DNA from: Pseudoalteromonas sp. '520P1 No. 423'
GTDB lineage: Bacteria > Pseudomonadota > Gammaproteobacteria > Enterobacterales > Alteromonadaceae
DNA length: 64,000 nucleotides
Reading direction: 5' to 3'
Assembly (NCBI RefSeq): GCF_001269985.1
Contig: NZ_BBZB01000001.1
Location: forward strand, 3,720,001 to 3,784,000
Position 1 is the first letter of the stretch; the number at the start of each line of letters is the position of its first letter. The notes below the pieces were generated by a model. That model was not told the DNA's origin. It saw only the letters and a program-made list of their open reading frames with translations, and did no database searches. The translations under genes were made by a program, and so were the position numbers. This document shows positions 30,713 to 38,375 of this stretch, piece after piece.

Positions 30713-33365
30713 TCATCCAGTTTACGATAATTATGAAAACTACCTCGAATATGTATTTAGCGCATTAGATAATAATTCTTGGAAAAAAAGTAAGGCTCAA
30801 GATTCTATTGAAGGATTTCAGCATTACTTAAAGGAGTTTTTTGATGGTAAATTTATTAAAGAAGCTCAACAGCAAATAGAAGACTTAAAATTTGATAACT
30901 CCCTATGGGAAAGAGCTAAGCAAGGTGACACCTTAGAAAGTCTTCAGTGTTATTTAGACAAAAATAAAAAAGCTAAATTTATTGATATAGCTAAAAAACG
31001 ACAAGATCAGATAAAAAAAGAAGAGCATATCTGGAATGAAATACTGGAAGAATATACTGAAGAAACATTCGGTGAGTATTTAAATACATACCCAAATGGA
31101 AAGTATGTTCAGCAAGCAAATAAATATATTGGTTATTTCATTAATGATAAAGCAGATTGGAAAAAAGCAAAAAATGCTAACACTATAAATTCTTATGAAG
31201 AATATTTATCTAACCATCAAGAAAAAGGTGTATACGCACTAGAAGCCAATGCAGCAATAAAGAGATTACTAGCAGAAGATGCTAATGCTTGGGGTATGGC
31301 TTGCAATGAAGACACTTATAATAGCTATAGTAAATATATTGAATTATTTAAAAGTGGCCAATACTTAACCGAAGCAAATAAAAAAATAGAAGAATTTAAA
31401 AAAGAAACCAGCCTTTGGGAGACAACACAAGAAATAGACTCAATTGAGACATATGAAAATTATTTATCAAAATACCCTGAAGGTTCTTATGTAGACAAAG
31501 CACGCACTCAAATACTTTTTATAGAAAAGGATGAAACTGAATGGAACATTGCCCGCTCTAATGATTCAAGAGTAAGTTATGAGAAGTACCTATCTAATTG
31601 TATAAATGGAAAATATAAAAAAGAGGCTAAAAATAAGTTAGAAGCTTATGCAAGAGAGAATAATGCTTGGCAAAAAGCTATAGATATTAATACTCTTCAA
31701 TCCTATAAAACTTACTTAAGGTACTACCCTAATGGGGAGAATATCGTTAAAGCAAATAAGAAAATTACCGCTTTTACAAACGATGAAAAGGCATGGGAAA
31801 AAGCATTAAAAGAAAAAGATCTAACATCCTATCAATTATACCTACAAAAATTCCCAGAAGGCTTTTATCACAAGAAAGCGAGTGAATATATATTAGCAAT
31901 TCAAGAAGATGAAAATGAATGGGTAAAAGCGGTAGAAAAAAATGTAATTACAATATATCAACATTATTTAAAAAACTTTAAAAATGGTCTTTACATAAGT
32001 CAAGCTAACAAAGCAATAGAAGTCATAACTAAAGACAACAAAGCTTGGGAGTATGCAAAGAAAGTCAACTCAATAAGCTCCTATCAAGATTACCTAAAAT
32101 CATACCCTAAAGGCAAATGGACTTTATCTGTAGAGAGAAAAATATTTGAACTTGAGCTAGATGAGTCTAAATGGAAGAAAGCTTTTCAAGATAACAAATT
32201 AAGTAGCTATGAAGCATATTTGAAAGAATTTCCTGATGGTCTTTATAGTACGGCTGCTAAAGAAAAAATTAAAGAAGTAGAAGACACGGAAGCACTATTT
32301 GGTATTGGAGGAATTATATTGATAGTTTCTATAATTCTCTGGTTTTTCGATACACCAGATACAGAATTTAAAATTTCACCAGGACACGCTACAGTTCGCA
32401 TTAATGATGCTTATTCTGGTGACATTAATGATGAAAGAAATGGAGATTCACCCTATTTCCAAGTGGATTATGAATTAGAAGAAAAATTTAATGATATTGA
32501 AGTAACAGCACCAGGATATAAGACAGTTACTAAGCGAGTAAAAAAAGGTGAGAAAAAGGTATCCATAACATTGGAAAATGTTTTTGAAAAAGCTAAAAAA
32601 TTATTTGCTAAAGGAGATAAAAAAACAGCCTTTACCGAGTTCAATAAAATATCTGATGACCCATTAGCCTATGTATACTTAGGTTTTTTATATCGAGATC
32701 TGGAAAATAACCACAGAGAAGCTTATAAATATTTTAATAAGGCCGCAAATAAAAACATATCTAAATTTTCGAATGAGTTTTCACATTGTAATGTCGCTAG
32801 GTATTTAACCTCGGGATCACATGGAGAAGTAGATATACGTAAAGCAATGAAGTACCAAAAGCGAGGCTTTCCAAATGAAGTTAAATGCAACAAGCTAAAA
32901 GAAGAATTAATATTTCTTACTGAGACGTTTAAGGAAGCTAGGGGCTTATATTCAAAAGAAAAATATCAAAAGGCTTTTAAGTTATTTAAAAGTATTGAAA
33001 AACATGATGGAGCTTGGTTTTATTTAGGGCGGTTATATAAGTCTCAAGATAAAAACTATCAAAAATCCCATTTTTACTATGAAAAATCCTGCATATTAAA
33101 AGGGAGTGGAGCCGCTTGTAATAATCTTGGAGTTTTATTTGATAATGGGGAAGGAGTAAAGCAGAGTAATAAACTTGCGCTAAAATATTATGAAAAATCA
33201 TCTTCATTAGGTGATGATTACGGTAACTGTAACGCTGCAGAATTCTATGTTGATAATAGTAAAGGATTACCAATGAATGCAAGCAGAGCAAAAAAATTAC
33301 TCTCTTCAGGTTTTCCTGATACAGAGTACTGTAATAAACTAAAAGAAAAAATAAACAAGCTATAA
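30705..33365 (+). CDS. Large one-pass membrane protein: W-repeats, PEGA-like and Sel1-like domains
   Basis: 886 residues from the ATG at 30705, which overlaps the ATPase stop by 8 bases; a TTG four codons earlier is less likely. Residues about 25-530 are twelve tandem 42-residue repeats of the form W-x2-A-x4-(D/N)(T/S)-x3-Y-x2-YL-x2-(Y/F)P-x-G-x-(Y/F)-x3-A. One membrane helix follows (GIGGIILIVSIILWFF), then a PEGA-like domain (ISPGHATVRIN) and Sel1-like repeats to the end. No signal peptide, so the repeats are probably cytoplasmic and the PEGA/Sel1 part periplasmic. It looks like a membrane scaffold for the ATPase. Confidence 0.78.
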   Translation: MNNHPVYDNYENYLEYVFSALDNNSWKKSKAQDSIEGFQHYLKEFFDGKFIKEAQQQIEDLKFDNSLWERAKQGDTLESLQCYLDKNKKAKFIDIAKKRQDQIKKEEHIWNEILEEYTEETFGEYLNTYPNGKYVQQANKYIGYFINDKADWKKAKNANTINSYEEYLSNHQEKGVYALEANAAIKRLLAEDANAWGMACNEDTYNSYSKYIELFKSGQYLTEANKKIEEFKKETSLWETTQEIDSIETYENYLSKYPEGSYVDKARTQILFIEKDETEWNIARSNDSRVSYEKYLSNCINGKYKKEAKNKLEAYARENNAWQKAIDINTLQSYKTYLRYYPNGENIVKANKKITAFTNDEKAWEKALKEKDLTSYQLYLQKFPEGFYHKKASEYILAIQEDENEWVKAVEKNVITIYQHYLKNFKNGLYISQANKAIEVITKDNKAWEYAKKVNSISSYQDYLKSYPKGKWTLSVERKIFELELDESKWKKAFQDNKLSSYEAYLKEFPDGLYSTAAKEKIKEVEDTEALFGIGGIILIVSIILWFFDTPDTEFKISPGHATVRINDAYSGDINDERNGDSPYFQVDYELEEKFNDIEVTAPGYKTVTKRVKKGEKKVSITLENVFEKAKKLFAKGDKKTAFTEFNKISDDPLAYVYLGFLYRDLENNHREAYKYFNKAANKNISKFSNEFSHCNVARYLTSGSHGEVDIRKAMKYQKRGFPNEVKCNKLKEELIFLTETFKEARGLYSKEKYQKAFKLFKSIEKHDGAWFYLGRLYKSQDKNYQKSHFYYEKSCILKGSGAACNNLGVLFDNGEGVKQSNKLALKYYEKSSSLGDDYGNCNAAEFYVDNSKGLPMNASRAKKLLSSGFPDTEYCNKLKEKINKL

Positions 33366-33423
33366 ATATGTCTATTAATTTAAATACATGTATTTTTAAA
33401 TTGGTCTTAAAATTGGTAACTTC

Positions 33424-33969
33424 ATGAGTAAATTAAATAAAATTTATACAGGGGATTATTCTGAGGAAGGCTATATTGCGGGCATCAATAGCTCTGAGAA
33501 GAATAAACCTAAAAATAAGCTTGGTGTTATAAAGGCTATACATCCAATTAATTATGCTTGGCAGTTTTCAAATGCGTATCAATCCTATATGAGTAGTTAT
33601 GATAAGGGCTATACAGACGGTCAACGTAAACAAAATGATGTCCACTACAAGAATTCAAGTAAAGGTGAAAAAATGCAATCTGCTAATCAAAGCTTTAATC
33701 TTCAATTACAATTATTACAAGAATTTGAAAGGAACCTTAATACACTAAAGGAGTACCTTGCTGTGATACCAGAAAACTATGGACAGCAAATCAATGCATC
33801 AGCAAGCTTAGGTTTTGTTGATGATTATGTTAACGGGTTGACTAAAAGACAGCGAGATTTTGCCAATAAAATATCTCAAACAATGTCCCTAATCGAACAG
33901 CAACGTTCTCGAATAAATGACCTACATAAATCAGAAATCAATAGACTACGACAGCTTGCACAGCAATAA
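33424..33969 (+). CDS. Coiled-coil protein with GY motifs, third gene of the module
   Basis: 181 residues, soluble. The first 80 residues carry two similar motifs, EEGYIAGINSSEKNK and DKGYTDGQRKQND, around an aromatic stretch. Residues 80-181 are helical with heptad-like spacing (NLQLQLLQEFERNLNTLKEY and IEQQRSRINDLHKSEI). No known family is recognised. It is 12 bases before the fourth gene and 58 bases after the membrane protein, so it is co-transcribed and probably a structural or cargo partner. Confidence 0.72.
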   Translation: MSKLNKIYTGDYSEEGYIAGINSSEKNKPKNKLGVIKAIHPINYAWQFSNAYQSYMSSYDKGYTDGQRKQNDVHYKNSSKGEKMQSANQSFNLQLQLLQEFERNLNTLKEYLAVIPENYGQQINASASLGFVDDYVNGLTKRQRDFANKISQTMSLIEQQRSRINDLHKSEINRLRQLAQQ

Positions 33970-33980
33970 AGGAGTGTGAA

Positions 33981-34268
33981 ATGAGTAAACTAACATTAGC
34001 AAACCAATTAGGTTGGTCTATTACGACTATGGATCAATTAAACGAAATAGGTGAAAAGCTTAATGATTCTGCAAATCAATATAACGATATTGTAAACCAA
34101 TTGAGTACTTCAGATTATCTTGGAGAAATGCTTGATGATATACAGAAGATGAACAATATCTTTCAAGAAGATATTAATGGACTAAAAAAGCATATTTATA
34201 ACGAACACATGACATATATTGAAACTCAGATAAAAGGTATTAAGCAATCCCTAGATGCCTTTAGCTAG
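33981..34268 (+). CDS. Small helical protein, fourth gene of the module
   Basis: 95 residues with a strong ribosome site (AAAGGAGTGTG). It is predicted all-helical: a long helix, a turn near residues 46-52, then a second helix, so a helical hairpin of the size of WXG100/ESAT-6 proteins. The WXG motif itself is absent at the turn (STSDYLGEM), and the only early Trp is in LGWSITT. Similar size and pairing with an FtsK-type ATPase are suggestive of a type VII-like substrate but not proof. Confidence 0.7.
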   Translation: MSKLTLANQLGWSITTMDQLNEIGEKLNDSANQYNDIVNQLSTSDYLGEMLDDIQKMNNIFQEDINGLKKHIYNEHMTYIETQIKGIKQSLDAFS

Positions 34269-34295
34269 GTTTACTCAATTAGAGCACTCTCACTA

Positions 34296-34318
34296 AGTGG
34301 TGACATGATTGGTGACAC
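34296..34318. repeat. Possible integrase arm-type site, right
   Basis: AGTGGTGACATGATTGGTGA has two GTGGTGA/TTGGTGA units and resembles the left-end repeat at 13211. It lies 63 bases before the right core site. Assignment as an arm site is inferred. Confidence 0.45.
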
Positions 34319-34380
34319 AAAATTAAATTCACTATGTTAATTTAACTTAACATAATGAATATTATGCGTTTTAAATTAAC

Positions 34381-34410
34381 AATGCGTGAGCAGATCCAGA
34401 ACATAGAATA
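34381..34410. other. attR of the yicC genomic island
   Basis: Holds the 18-base core identical to 13076-13093 and continues as a displaced yicC tail: ATG at 34382 reads MREQIQNIE and stops with TAG. Differences from attL are CAA/CAG, AAT/AAC, ATT/ATA and TAA/TAG, all silent. Confidence 0.88.
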
Positions 34411-34431
34411 GAAGTTTATTCACCATATCAG

Positions 34432-34456
34432 AAAACCGCTTTTACAGCGGTTTTTT
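34432..34456 (+). terminator. Original yicC terminator
   Basis: AAAACCGCT TTTAC AGCGGTTTTTT is a strong stem with a T-run, 20 bases after the displaced yicC tail, so probably the native yicC terminator now cut off from its gene. Confidence 0.8.
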
Positions 34457-34559
34457 CATTTATAGCCATTCTGTCAAAATCCATTTAAAATATAGAAAAC
34501 TTTATAGCTTTATTTTCATTGCTATAAAAATATTTAACATTGAACAATCGAGAATACTG

Positions 34560-35183
34560 ATGTCACAAGTTCGCGGAAATTTATTTATCTTATCAGCGCC
34601 ATCAGGCGCAGGTAAGTCTAGCTTAATTAATGCTTTATTAGAGCGCCACTCTGATATGAAAGTATCAGTTTCTCATACTACTCGCCAACCACGCCCAGGT
34701 GAAAATAATGCAGAGCATTATCACTTTGTTGCAGTAGATGAGTTTAAAAAATTAATTGAAGCAAATGATTTTTTAGAATGGGCTCAAGTTTTTGAAAACT
34801 ATTACGGCACTTCAAAACAAAGTATAGAGTCTCAACTTGCTCAGGGGATTGATGTATTTTTAGATATCGATTGGCAAGGCGCGCAACAAATGAGAAAAGT
34901 ACTACCAGAAGTGCAAACTATCTTTATTTTACCGCCTTCTAAACAAGAGCTAGAAAACAGACTTAATTCTCGCGGCCAAGATTCAGCTGAAGTAATCAAA
35001 TCTCGTATGGATAAAGCGCAAGCTGAAATGTCTCACTACAATGAGTTTGATTTTTTAATCATTAACGATGACTTTGATACAGCTTTATATCAGTTAGAAA
35101 CAATTGTTTTTGGCCAAAGATTAAAGCAAAGTAACCAAGCTTTGAAGTTTAATAGCTTAATTAACGATCTTTTACCTGCATAA
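34560..35183 (+). CDS. gmk: Guanylate kinase
   Basis: 207 residues, the normal length. It phosphorylates GMP to GDP with ATP. The P-loop [10 protein letters not shown] lies at residues 12-21, and the GMP-binding region has [12 protein letters not shown] and YHFV. In related genomes yicC comes directly before it; the island now separates them. The region 34269-34559 otherwise holds only attR and a terminator, so gmk must have its own promoter; an AT-rich segment 34480-34540 is the likely place. Confidence 0.96.
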   Translation: MSQVRGNLFILSAPSGAGKSSLINALLERHSDMKVSVSHTTRQPRPGENNAEHYHFVAVDEFKKLIEANDFLEWAQVFENYYGTSKQSIESQLAQGIDVFLDIDWQGAQQMRKVLPEVQTIFILPPSKQELENRLNSRGQDSAEVIKSRMDKAQAEMSHYNEFDFLIINDDFDTALYQLETIVFGQRLKQSNQALKFNSLINDLLPA

Positions 35184-35268
35184 AGTAAAAATTGTTTGGC
35201 TAAATCTCGCGCTTAAAGTAAACTACACTACTTGCGTAAATTAAATTTTTTGAATTTGGGAGTACTCG

Positions 35269-35544
35269 ATGGCTCGTGTAACTGTTGAAGATGCGGTAGA
35301 TAAAATTGGTAATCGTTTTGATTTAATCTTGGTTGCGGCACGTCGTGCTCGCCAAATTGCTACTGGTGGCAAAGATGCTATGGTAGAAGAAGAAAACGAT
35401 AAGCCTACAGTTATTGCTCTTCGTGAAATCGAAGCTGGTTTAGTAACTAATACAAGTTTAGATAGCATTGAGCTTGCTGAAGAGCAAAATCAAGAAGCTG
35501 CTGAACTCGCTGCTGTGGCAGCAATTGTTGGTGGAAACCAATAG
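35269..35544 (+). CDS. rpoZ: RNA polymerase omega subunit
   Basis: 91 residues beginning [19 protein letters not shown], the conserved start of omega, with the ribosome site GGGAG. Omega helps fold the beta' subunit and forms one ppGpp binding site with it. It is followed after 134 bases by spoT, the usual pairing of the two ppGpp-linked genes. Conserved ARRARQIA and [13 protein letters not shown] are visible. Confidence 0.97.
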   Translation: MARVTVEDAVDKIGNRFDLILVAARRARQIATGGKDAMVEEENDKPTVIALREIEAGLVTNTSLDSIELAEEQNQEAAELAAVAAIVGGNQ

Positions 35545-35678
35545 AAAGCATACTTTTTAACAGTCTTTAGCTTTTAATACTAAAGGCTGTTAATTCACTT
35601 CTTCACTTCCAGCTTATTTCATCGTATATTGTAAGACATACCCCTATTTCTCTCACCTCATAATGCATTGGAGCGTGA

Positions 35679-37793
35679 ATGTATCTTTTTGAAGGTTTAA
35701 AAAAGAATATCTCAGAGTATTTATCTGAAGATCAAGTTGAATTAGTGCAAAAAGCATATGTTGTTGCACGAGAGGCCCATGAAGGCCAAACTCGCTCAAG
35801 TGGCGAACCTTATATCACTCATCCAGTTGAAGTAACTCAAATACTGGCAGCGATGCATTTAGATCATGAAACATTAATGGCAGCATTAATGCATGATGTA
35901 ATTGAAGATACTGATTTTAGCCAACAAGATTTAGCCGAGATATTTGGTGAAACCGTAGCCGAACTTGTTGAGGGCATGAGTAAGCTCGATAAGCTAAAGT
36001 ATAAAAACAAAAAAGAATTCCAAGCAGAAAACTACCGAAAAATGATTATGGCTATGACGCAAGATATTCGCGTTATTTTAATCAAGCTTGCTGATCGCAC
36101 TCATAACATGCGTACATTAGGTGCACTTCGCCCTGATAAACGCCGTCGTATTGCAAAAGAAACCCTTGAGATTTTTGCCCCGATTGCAAATCGCTTAGGC
36201 ATTCACGATATCAAAAATGAACTTGAAGACTTAGGTTTTCAGGCCCTTTATCCTATGCGTCACCGCGCTTTAACATCAGAAGTTGCTAAAGCTCGCGGTA
36301 ATCGTAAAGAGATTATCAATAATATCCAAGAAGAAATCATCACTCGATTACAAGAATCTGGTGTTAATGCTGAAGTAACGGGTCGTGAAAAACATAGTTA
36401 TAGCATTTATCGTAAGATGCTAAATAAAGAACTGATGTTTAACGAAGTTATGGATATTTATGCTTTTCGCATCGTAGTTGACTCTTTAGATACATGTTAT
36501 CGCGTATTAGGCGTTGCTCATAACTTATATAAACCGATTGAAACACGCTTTAAAGATTATATAGCTGTACCAAAAACCAATGGTTATCAATCGCTCCACA
36601 CTTCTTTAGTCGGTCCTCACGGTATTCCAGTTGAAATCCAAATCAGAACAAAAGAAATGGATCAAATGGCTGATATGGGTGTTGCTGCTCATTGGACATA
36701 TAAAAAAGCGGGTGATAACTCAGGTAATACAGCACAACAACGTGCACGCCAATGGATGCAAAGCTTATTAGAACTGCAGCAAAGTGCAGGCTCTTCTTTT
36801 GAATTTGTTGAAAATGTAAAAACGGAATTATTCCCAGAAGAAATCTACGTATTTACACCTGATGGTAGAATTGTTGAGTTACCTATGGGCGCAACTGCAA
36901 TCGACTTTGCATATACAGTTCATACTGATGTTGGTAACTCTTGTGTCGGTGTTCGTGTTAACCGAAAACCACACCCTTTAAGCCAACCTTTAGACACAGG
37001 TCAAACAATCGAAGTTATCACAAGTTCAGGTGCTCACCCTAATGCAACTTGGCTCAACTTTGTAGTAACAGGTAAAGCACGCCTAGGCATTAGAAACTAC
37101 CTAAAAACACAGCAAAATGATGAAGCGATGAACTTAGGTAAACGCTTATTAGAGTCTGCTCTAGGTGAAACCTCTCTTGAAGAGTTATCGCAAGACAATA
37201 TCAACCAAGTTCTAGAGGATAACCAAGTTTCAAGCTTATTAGAGTTATTAGTAGAAATTGGCTTAGGTAATTTAATGAGCGTCATGATCGCCAGACGATT
37301 ATTAGCGATAGACTCTGAAGATTCAGATAATGTAAGCGAAATTAAAGAAGATACTAAAGCTGCCTTAATAGGTACTGAAGGTATGTTAGTTAATTATTCT
37401 AAATGTTGTAGACCAGTTCCTGGCGATGATATTGTTGCTCATGTAAGTCAAGGAAAAGGCCTAACAGTGCACCGCCACGAATGTAAAAATATTCGCGGCT
37501 GGGAAAACGAGCCGGCAAAATTCTTTATCGTTAAATGGGAAGACGCGCCTGAGAAAGAATATATCGCAGCATTTAGAGTTGAACTCATAAACCATCAGGG
37601 TTCAATGGCTAAGCTCACTAATTTAATTTCTACCACTTCAGCCAACATTGTTGAAATAACCACTGAAGAAAAAGAAAGTAATTTATACATCGTTGATATG
37701 TCTATTACGGTTAAAGACCGAATACATGTTGCAAATGTAATGAGAAAGATCAGAGTTGTACCTGAAGTACAAAAGGTATACCGTAAAAAATAA
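35679..37793 (+). CDS. spoT: Bifunctional (p)ppGpp synthetase/hydrolase SpoT
   Basis: 704 residues, matching SpoT. It has an HD hydrolase domain (HPVEVTQILA, then ALMHDVIEDTD near 68-78) with intact metal ligands, a synthetase domain (KHSYSIYRKML, KDYIAVPKTNGYQSLHTS), a TGS domain (VFTPDGRIVELPMGATAIDFAY), a zinc-finger-like Cys segment (YSKCCRPVPGDDI) and a C-terminal ACT domain. It makes and breaks the alarmone in response to carbon, fatty-acid and phosphate stress. It sits between rpoZ and ridA, probably one operon. Confidence 0.96.
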   Translation: MYLFEGLKKNISEYLSEDQVELVQKAYVVAREAHEGQTRSSGEPYITHPVEVTQILAAMHLDHETLMAALMHDVIEDTDFSQQDLAEIFGETVAELVEGMSKLDKLKYKNKKEFQAENYRKMIMAMTQDIRVILIKLADRTHNMRTLGALRPDKRRRIAKETLEIFAPIANRLGIHDIKNELEDLGFQALYPMRHRALTSEVAKARGNRKEIINNIQEEIITRLQESGVNAEVTGREKHSYSIYRKMLNKELMFNEVMDIYAFRIVVDSLDTCYRVLGVAHNLYKPIETRFKDYIAVPKTNGYQSLHTSLVGPHGIPVEIQIRTKEMDQMADMGVAAHWTYKKAGDNSGNTAQQRARQWMQSLLELQQSAGSSFEFVENVKTELFPEEIYVFTPDGRIVELPMGATAIDFAYTVHTDVGNSCVGVRVNRKPHPLSQPLDTGQTIEVITSSGAHPNATWLNFVVTGKARLGIRNYLKTQQNDEAMNLGKRLLESALGETSLEELSQDNINQVLEDNQVSSLLELLVEIGLGNLMSVMIARRLLAIDSEDSDNVSEIKEDTKAALIGTEGMLVNYSKCCRPVPGDDIVAHVSQGKGLTVHRHECKNIRGWENEPAKFFIVKWEDAPEKEYIAAFRVELINHQGSMAKLTNLISTTSANIVEITTEEKESNLYIVDMSITVKDRIHVANVMRKIRVVPEVQKVYRKK

Positions 37794-37846
37794 CTGCACT
37801 TTTATTTAAAACAATAAAGCAGCTAATTATGAATTAAGGAAGTAAA

Positions 37847-38239
37847 ATGGCAAAAGTAATTGTTAGTACAGAAAATGCACCTGCAGCAATTGGTACCTAT
37901 AACCAAGCTGTAAAAGTGGGCACTACGGTATATTTATCAGGTCAAATTCCATTAGTACCAGAGAGCATGGAGCTAATTTCACAAGACTTTACAGAGCAAG
38001 CGCACCAAGTTTTTAAAAATCTAGTGGCTGTTTGTGAAGCCGCAGGTGGTGAGTTACAAGATATGGTTAAAGTGAATATATTTTTAACTGATTTATCTAA
38101 TTTTGCTATTGTAAATGATGTAATGAGCCAATATTTCAAAACACCATACCCAGCACGTGCTGCTGTACAGGTGAGTGCACTACCTAAAGCTGTACAAATT
38201 GAAATTGACGGCATTATGGAGCTACCTTCAACTAACTAA
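37847..38239 (+). CDS. ridA: RidA family enamine/imine deaminase
   Basis: 130 residues, full length. RidA hydrolyses reactive enamine and imine intermediates such as 2-aminoacrylate to 2-keto acids and ammonia. The family signature PYPARAAVQVSALPKAVQIE is near the C-terminus and contains the catalytic Arg. It follows spoT by 53 bases and is ended by a terminator, so it closes the rpoZ-spoT-ridA unit. The same arrangement is common in gammaproteobacteria. Confidence 0.95.
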   Translation: MAKVIVSTENAPAAIGTYNQAVKVGTTVYLSGQIPLVPESMELISQDFTEQAHQVFKNLVAVCEAAGGELQDMVKVNIFLTDLSNFAIVNDVMSQYFKTPYPARAAVQVSALPKAVQIEIDGIMELPSTN

Positions 38240-38258
38240 TAATCATTAAACTTTTGAT

Positions 38259-38283
38259 AAAAAGAGCCTTTTGGCTCTTTTTT
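38259..38283 (+). terminator. Terminator after ridA
   Basis: AAAAGAGCC TTT TGGCTCTTTTTT stem with a T-run, 20 bases past the ridA stop. Confidence 0.88.
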
Positions 38284-38375
38284 AGTTTCAAGCAATATTC
38301 AACGACTCATTTTTTCCCCAAAACACACAACACAGACACTAGATTAAATTTATTTTCTGGCTTAAAGTTAAATCA

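Larger units (their letters stand above)
13094..34398. mobile_element. Genomic island in the 3' end of yicC
   Basis: The 21.3-kb block lies between duplicated yicC tails, with a tyrosine integrase adjacent to the left end, similar degenerate repeats near both ends (13211-13230 and 34296-34318), several insertion sequences and decayed genes, and AlpA-type regulators. Islands mobilised by SXT/R391 conjugative elements are known to use this exact gene end, so this is plausibly a relative (inference; no origin of transfer was identified). The island interrupts the usual yicC-gmk order. Confidence 0.85.
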
